Part shown: positions 58,301-64,000 of the stretch, one piece after another
Numbering within the stretch: position 1 is the stretch's first letter
Layout of the letters: every line of letters begins with the position of its first letter
Source of the DNA: Anopheles merus
Taxonomy: Eukaryota > Arthropoda > Insecta > Diptera > Culicidae
DNA length: 64,000 bases
NCBI RefSeq assembly: GCF_017562075.2
Contig: NC_054082.1
Coordinates: forward strand, 24,564,460 to 24,628,459
Reading direction: 5' to 3'
Program-made: the position numbers and the translations under genes
Notes under the pieces: model-generated
What the model was told of the DNA's origin: nothing
Databases searched by the model: none
What the model saw: only the letters and a program-made list of their open reading frames with translations

Positions 58301-61300
58301 ATGCTATTGGCATTGAGCAAATGTTGCCGCAACCCGGGCCTTACAAATACATTCGTTGAAGCAATGTTTTTATGAGTTGTTAAACCCTTTTACTCATTAA
58401 AATAAACCCTTTCTTAAGAGCTTTACATACATTCTACAGAAATCCTTCAACCACTTCCACATATTACAAAATGTGTCCCCGACAATAAGACTCGTGGTTA
58501 ACGCGACAAACCATTTGTCCCCGTTTTTTCGTTTTAAACCCCCAAAAACGCATCTTAAAGCACACGCCCTTGAGAAAAACAACGACATAAACGAGCGAGC
58601 GAGAACATTATGACTGCATGTGTTCCAATTTTTTCTCCCCCCGTCGTTTGACAGAGGAAACACCGACACGATGTTCGGTAGCAGCAGCAGCAGCAGCAGC
58701 TGGATGTACTTCACCAAACTCCCTCTCTTTGTGCGTTGTGAGCACGAGGCGCGGGCGGCACTCCATCCTAAACCGCCAGCCGACCATCCACTTCTAACCT
58801 TCTACGAGGCGTCCAGCACCACCACAAACGCGGCCCTTCCTTTCATTTGGATGGCATTTTTGCTTCGAATCATGACAGTTTCGGCGCAGCTGCTGCTGCT
58901 GCTGCTGCTGAACCCTGACCAGCCGCTAGGGCGGATCGCGTACGCAAGGGAAGCACACGAAGCGCAAAGCGCAAAACAAATGCTGGCATTCAAACATCGC
59001 ACAGCGGCGGTACCGACCCTGATTTCCAACGCACACTCTCCTCTCCTCCAGCCGTTGGTACGATAAAATTCTTTTCGCACATACGCCCGGCCGCGGCATT
59101 AGCTTCCTTGTTTTTTCGTGTCATTCGAGGGGCGTCGTCGCCGTGATCCCGTCGGTACGATAAGGCGTTGCGTTTTTTTTTTTTTCGATGGGGCACCGCG
59201 CGCGCTTCCCCAGCATTGACATTGAATTCCACCAACCATCGCCCCAAATGGCGTACGTTGGCAGCAGAAGCTCGGGCGCGCGCTCGAGCCTAGACCTACA
59301 TTCGGAATCTTCCGCTGTTTGCACAGTTTGCGGCAGACATCACGTGTACCATTCCACCACTGCCATCACCATTAGGAACACTATCAAACACAAGACACCG
59401 TGCCGTGGCCGTGCCGTAGCTACGCGCGATCGAAAAAAGGGTCGTGGTGTGTCCGCTATCTTTTCAGCACCGGATAACTCCCACCCGTCCAGACACTGCA
59501 GCCAGCCACAGTGACACTTTTACCGTCATCGGCGCTGGATTAAATGGGCAATTTTATCACCAGTGTTCGGTGACGGTGAACCAGGGTTCCGAGTGGACGG
59601 AAGGCCGGCTCTAGGCGGGATAGTGAGCAACCTTTCCCCCGATATTGAACGGAAGGAAGCGGGTTAATTTCCTACCACAAAGCCGCCCGCACAAGGTTAT
59701 GGCGTGTAAATTGAGTGATTAATAGTGGCTAATGGAGCAATAAAAATGTCGGTGGCCGGTGTCCTGCGTCCAGGCGGGTCGATATTAGAGGTTTAGAGAG
59801 GATGTGAGCTGGAACAGCAAGGATATGATGGGGTTTACTGTTAGCGTCTTGTTTGATTGATTAGGTCAGGATATAAAATGGATGATGCGGGAGTTTTGTG
59901 CAATAAACTAAAACAGAATGAGATTTAATATTCGATATTAAACGCATTACTATCCCTGAATCATATGCTTCTAATTAAATTGCTTCGAAACACCTTGCAA
60001 CACGGCACGGTGCCACCCCGTACAAAGAGCGATAAATAAAACTCGAACACTCCTTTCACCGCCCCAAAAACCCTCTTCTGTCGTATCTTCTGTCTAGTGA
60101 AGGTTTTGTTTTAGCTTGAAACACACGCTTCCTCGCTCGCCACGAGATGATGCTCAAGTTCGGCTAGCGGTTTTTGTACTATTTATAGCACCAAGAAAAA
60201 GCAAAAACCCATCGCAATCGCACAGCCATGCATAAACCATTCTCCTTGGGAAGAATTATTAGGGCGAGCGAGGAAGGGAGGTAGGTAAGATCGGAGTCTA
60301 ATGTTTTCGAAAAACAATCGCCTTCCCTCGTATCACCTCGCACTTCGCTGCTCGGTTAGAAATCTTCCACTGTCGGAACTGTTGAGATATTGCCGAGCAT
60401 AACTTTAACCTTCGCCGATGTGTGTTTCGAATTCTCATAAATATCTGCGAGCATCGCTTTTTATAGCTCGCACAACAAAGCCCCAGTTCCCCCGGATGCC
60501 GAGACAACTGAGACGACGACGCCGCCGCAACCCGCCGCGCTCGTAAATGTCGACTATAGTCGGGTTGGCAATGTTTCGGTTCGGTTGGCAACTTTCCGTC
60601 CAGGGACAGGGCGGGTCCCGGGCCCGCGGACGGATTCCAGTGAAGTGCGAAGGGAATTGGGAAAGCCGGAGAGTACACCGGAGGTGTCATTACGGGTCGG
60701 AAGAAGATGCAAAAGCCTTTAGAGGAAATCTGAATCCATCCGGAGAGCACTTGAGATGAGTTACTGTGTGTGATCCTCATGTGTGCGTGTGTGATGAAAA
60801 CCACACATCTGCAGTTGGTTGTGTGCTTATGATTACTGCTCTACGAGTTCTTGCGAGTGATCGATGCCAAAACGACCAGGAAACCCGCATTCTAGTCGTG
60901 TTGGGTTATTTTTAGGGTCATCTTCCAATAACCAACAACTGACGAATCATTGCTGCAGTAGTCTTTTAAAAACGTTACCAATATCGATACTGACCGATCT
61001 GAATGTCTTTCAAGTGGTTGCACAAATTCCGAAATCAAACCCAAATAACGGCCCATCAGTGTGGACGTTCCTGAAGGTCCAACCATTCAGAGGCAGGAGA
61101 AATAGACAAAAAGGAGCGGAAAATGAAGCGGAATGAATTACACTGTGCAACGCGCATACACACCCCCGGTAACTGCCAGCAGATGGTTTTGCTCTGTTGG
61201 GCGATGGTACGGAATGGGCCGGGCAAGGGGGCAACAAATGTACGGGACTGTGGCCGCCGGAGATCTGTGGGCAGGGTTTAAATAACGACCCAAATGTGCG

Positions 61301-62096
61301 GCGGTGTGCGCATCCCACTGGGAAGAGAAAGTATGCACACAGTTGCACTAAATCAAGCGAAAGTTGTTGCGAGTGAACGACGCGTACATTGTAAAGGGAT
61401 ATTGGTGCAACCATTAATTGTGTGCATCCTTTTGTTACATTTTATCGGTTTCAAAGGGGATGGCAAATTGACCCACCGTTGCGCCGTTTATGGGCCATCG
61501 GGCCATCGACCAGCGGCTGCGGATGTTTGACAGCTTAATCTACCAACGGTTTATTGCTTCGTGGCAGAGTGTTGTTAGAACCATACCCTGTAACGTTTTC
61601 TGCCAACAATGTAGATTAGCACCGTGGGTACTGGGGGTCTTATCTTGGCAAATGTTTGTATGTTGTATGATGTTTTATTTATCTTGGAAATAGGTCAACA
61701 TATCAAGTAATGTACGATGTTTACAGCAACCGTATAAGGATCGTTGGTTGGTACTTAACAGATCAGCAGTTTGAATACCGTTTGAATCAGCATATACAAT
61801 AAAGCTTTACATTATCGATGTCAATATAGCACAAAAAGAAAACTTAGGAAACATTCACTAGGATTACTGTGATAATCTAAACCACTCACTGTTGGCTGTT
61901 ATGGCGGATTACTTAAACATCTTCTCGTTTGTCTTTCCATTTTCCAGAAAACCCGAAAGATTGGTCAGACCACGCACTGTGGTGGCCGACCCGGAACCAA
62001 TGGCTGACGCGCACCAAGTCAACGCTCGACCAGGTGGGCCTACACGCGGACGCCCTGCTGCACTTCACACCGATGCACAAAACGTTGCGAGTTCAG
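52955..62096 (+). CDS. Kindlin/fermitin (UNC-112 family), 5' part
   Basis: Two coding exons are present: 52955-53081 and 61948-62096 (276 nt, first 92 residues). Sequence MIHVGDNTWNLKVYITDLQVQ, then TLRVRGDLHIGGVMLRLVDPE, then NPKDWSDHALWWPTRNQWLTRTKSTLDQ and ADALLHFTPMHKTLRVQ matches the kindlin F0 domain, including the WSDHALWWP block. The intron between them is 8866 bp and splits a Glu codon. The last donor (GTAAGG at 62097) leads out of the window, so the remaining FERM, PH and C-terminal exons, about 600 residues, lie to the right. Known role: kindlins bind the beta-integrin tail and help talin activate integrins at adhesion sites. Drosophila has Fit1 and Fit2; I cannot say which this corresponds to. 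Confidence 0.94.
55256..55299. repeat. (GT)n microsatellite
   Basis: About 22 tandem GT units in the first kindlin intron. Confidence 0.95.
56108..56131. repeat. (CA)n microsatellite
   Basis: About 12 tandem CA units in the first kindlin intron. Confidence 0.9.
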
Positions 62097-64000
62097 GTAA
62101 GGAACGTTCAGGAACGAACCCACTCTGTACCTGTTTTATCGCATCAGAATGGGTGGATTATCGTTGCTACCCTGTCCAACACCAACAGTACACACTGGAT
62201 CTTAAGCTATGTAAAGAAACCGTACACGTTGGAGTCTCAAAAATCCATCTCCTGGCTCTACTGGAATGGCTTAATTGGCCAATTTAGTTGCTGTAGTTTC
62301 CGGTACAACGACGCCATCTGTACGAAAACCGCAACGTGGACAATCATTTCGCAGGTCAACGAGCGGGGTCTGTTTGGCGGCCTTTTTCTCTTTGAACGTG
62401 CTCTTGTGGCGGCTGCTGCAAATGAACAACACTCGATCGGTCAACAAGATGATCGTGTTATTTGACTATCCCAAAAAAACAGTTGTCCCAACCCTCCTCA
62501 AGTATTGCGGTATCGAATTTAGCACCGCAGCAGCGTTTGCTGGTCTTGCGTGTGTGTGTGTGTGCTATTTGATCTTCGCACGTCCCACACAGAACCGATC
62601 CGAGAGCAACCGTGCGATCACATAGCAGCATACAGAGTGGGAGGAACGGTTATGAAAACCGAAGACAGTGCCCACCCCATCCCTGCGCACATCTAGGCCA
62701 TTAAAGCAAACAAACCAACAACAACAAAAAAGGGCCAACTCCGACGCTAAAAATATGAAACGCGACCGATCACTTTCTGGCGTACCCTAGGTCCGCCATT
62801 TTTATTGCCTATTGACCTTTTTCGGGGGTTCGTCCGTTCGTCGTCCCGCCACAGCAAAACACTCTCTTAACGAGCACGTGTGTGCGCGGCTTTTGCAGCG
62901 AAGATGCGCGAGCTTCGGCACTCCATCACCGCACGGCCGATCATAACCGGAGATGACATGGCCACACTCCATCCCCGTCCTAGCCTAGAAGAAGGAGGCC
63001 GTGTGTTGGCGTGGCGTATCGAAATGAACCACATCCGCTGGCCCCACGCTGCTGACCAGCCGAGTGCGCGATCAGTAGCGCGATCGTACACAGCGGCTTT
63101 ATTTTTAGGCATGAGAGGCCATCCCCGCCCGCCCCGGGTTGATGTCGAAGTCGAACGTCGAACGCGATCGACCAGCGACGACAACCCCGGTGGTGGGTCT
63201 CCGTGCGTCCTCCCCACCCTCCCCTGCATACGATTGTTTTTGTCGAGCGTAGGTTTGCCGGTTGCGCAGTGTAACGCAAATGCATTAGCATACGAGTGTG
63301 GCAGGGGTTAAAATGTACCGTACAACTTCGCACGAACCACCTAATGAATGTGTCTGAAATGTGGCACGATGGGCGGGTTTTTGGAGCTGTTGGCTCACTG
63401 GAGCGTAAAGCTTTCCGCCAAGTGCATGGTTCTGCGTACGGGAGGCGTCAGGGAAATTCAATCTCCACCTCCAGTGGTCACATTCCAGCCGCAGAAGGAT
63501 TCATTAATCTTGACTCGGGAGACACCTTACTGCCGCCGAATGGCGTTTGTGAGTTAGTTTGGATCTAGTTTGGCCACAACTCGAGTCGGGTCTGCTTTGG
63601 GGCCTGCGCGTGGAGGCGTTACGGTGCGATCGACGCTTATTATGTGGATATGCATATTTTAGAATGTTAAATGACTCCCCCTCAATGGTGAGCGTAAAAT
63701 GTCAAGTGGTGGCGAGGAGTGCTCGTTCCGCAGTGATCGTTAATCCAATTATGGTACGGTTTGGTGACGTATTGCGCTATCAACAGTGATCCGCACCTTT
63801 GCGCGGCTAGCAACATCCGGTCTCCGTTGGAGTACGTTCTCCCGCAGCTAATAAGGTGTGCAGTGTGCAGGTTGGAAGCATTCTTGCAAGCACACCACAA
63901 CGCTCCACGCCGTTGGTCGATCTCCTTAAATCTCCCACCGGATGGGTTTGGTTCAAGGTTTGAATCACGCTCCCCGCGGCAGAACACTTTACCAAGAGAG
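62097..64000 (+). other. Second kindlin intron, incomplete
   Basis: No further kindlin exon could be found to the window end. The open frames here, up to 143 codons, have no family resemblance. The stretch is best read as intron. Confidence 0.5.

Larger units (their letters stand above)
53082..61947 (+). other. 8.9-kb first coding intron of kindlin
   Basis: No nested coding gene is supported. From 53.5 to 54.3 kb the DNA is AT-rich. The rest is mixed with CA/GT tracts (55256-55299, 56108-56131, 57420-57430, 57626-57642), an AGC run at 58678-58700 and GC-rich stretches near 59.1-59.5 and 60.5-60.7 kb. Open frames of 90-260 codons in it have low-complexity translations. A promoter for a shorter transcript could be hidden here but I cannot point to one. 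Confidence 0.5.

Noticed and set aside
1..64000. CRISPR array, prokaryotic operon or integrated virus
   Set aside because: No spacer-repeat structure, no bacterial gene organisation and no viral polymerase, integrase or capsid-like frame is visible. The window is plain insect nuclear DNA.

Overview
This window is eukaryotic nuclear DNA from a mosquito, very probably Anopheles of the gambiae complex. It has GT-AG introns, AATAAA polyadenylation signals, long low-complexity intergenic DNA and arthropod protein families. It also carries a complete 208-bp copy of a tRNA-derived SINE whose sequence I recognise as the Anopheles SINE200 family (50938-51145), with a second 3'-end fragment at 9241-9320.

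The left part (0.6-12.3 kb) is a compact housekeeping block: Mob1/mats (+), a CRAL-TRIO lipid-transfer protein (-), a ZFYVE19/ANCHR-like FYVE protein (+), NOP56 (-), FAM50/XAP5 (+) and the 26S proteasome lid subunit Rpn7/PSMD6 (-). Genes alternate in strand, so they form convergent and divergent pairs. From 12.3 to 25.5 kb I find no convincing coding gene, only AT-rich DNA followed by low-complexity DNA that may hold non-coding leader exons of the next gene. From 25.5 to 32.6 kb lies a ten-exon ABC half-transporter of the arthropod ABCH type. It is followed tail-to-tail by a BOD1/BOD1L-like (COMPASS Shg1 domain) gene on the minus strand (33.6-36.6 kb). Between that gene and the next (+) gene is a 1.9-kb region with a foldback element and repeated promoter-like motifs. 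The next gene encodes a small SAM-like, C-terminally membrane-anchored protein (38.5-39.2 kb).

From 39.4 to 48.8 kb three GH35 beta-galactosidase genes stand in tandem on the minus strand. Each has a signal peptide and both catalytic glutamates. An upstream exon (49499-49612) could splice in frame to the third gene and replace its signal peptide with a type II membrane anchor. The right end holds the first two coding exons of kindlin/fermitin (52955-53081 and 61948-62096), separated by an 8.9-kb intron; the rest of that gene lies beyond the window.

All exon boundaries were worked out by hand from splice consensus, reading frame and family resemblance. For every complete gene the exon lengths sum to a multiple of three. 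Family assignments come from recognised sequence patterns, not from a search. The most interesting observations are the alternative signal-anchor exon of the beta-galactosidase, the tail-anchored SAM protein, the TTAA-flanked foldback element with its repeated TGGCCACACTG motif, and a degenerate 56-57-bp tandem repeat at 18.5 kb.
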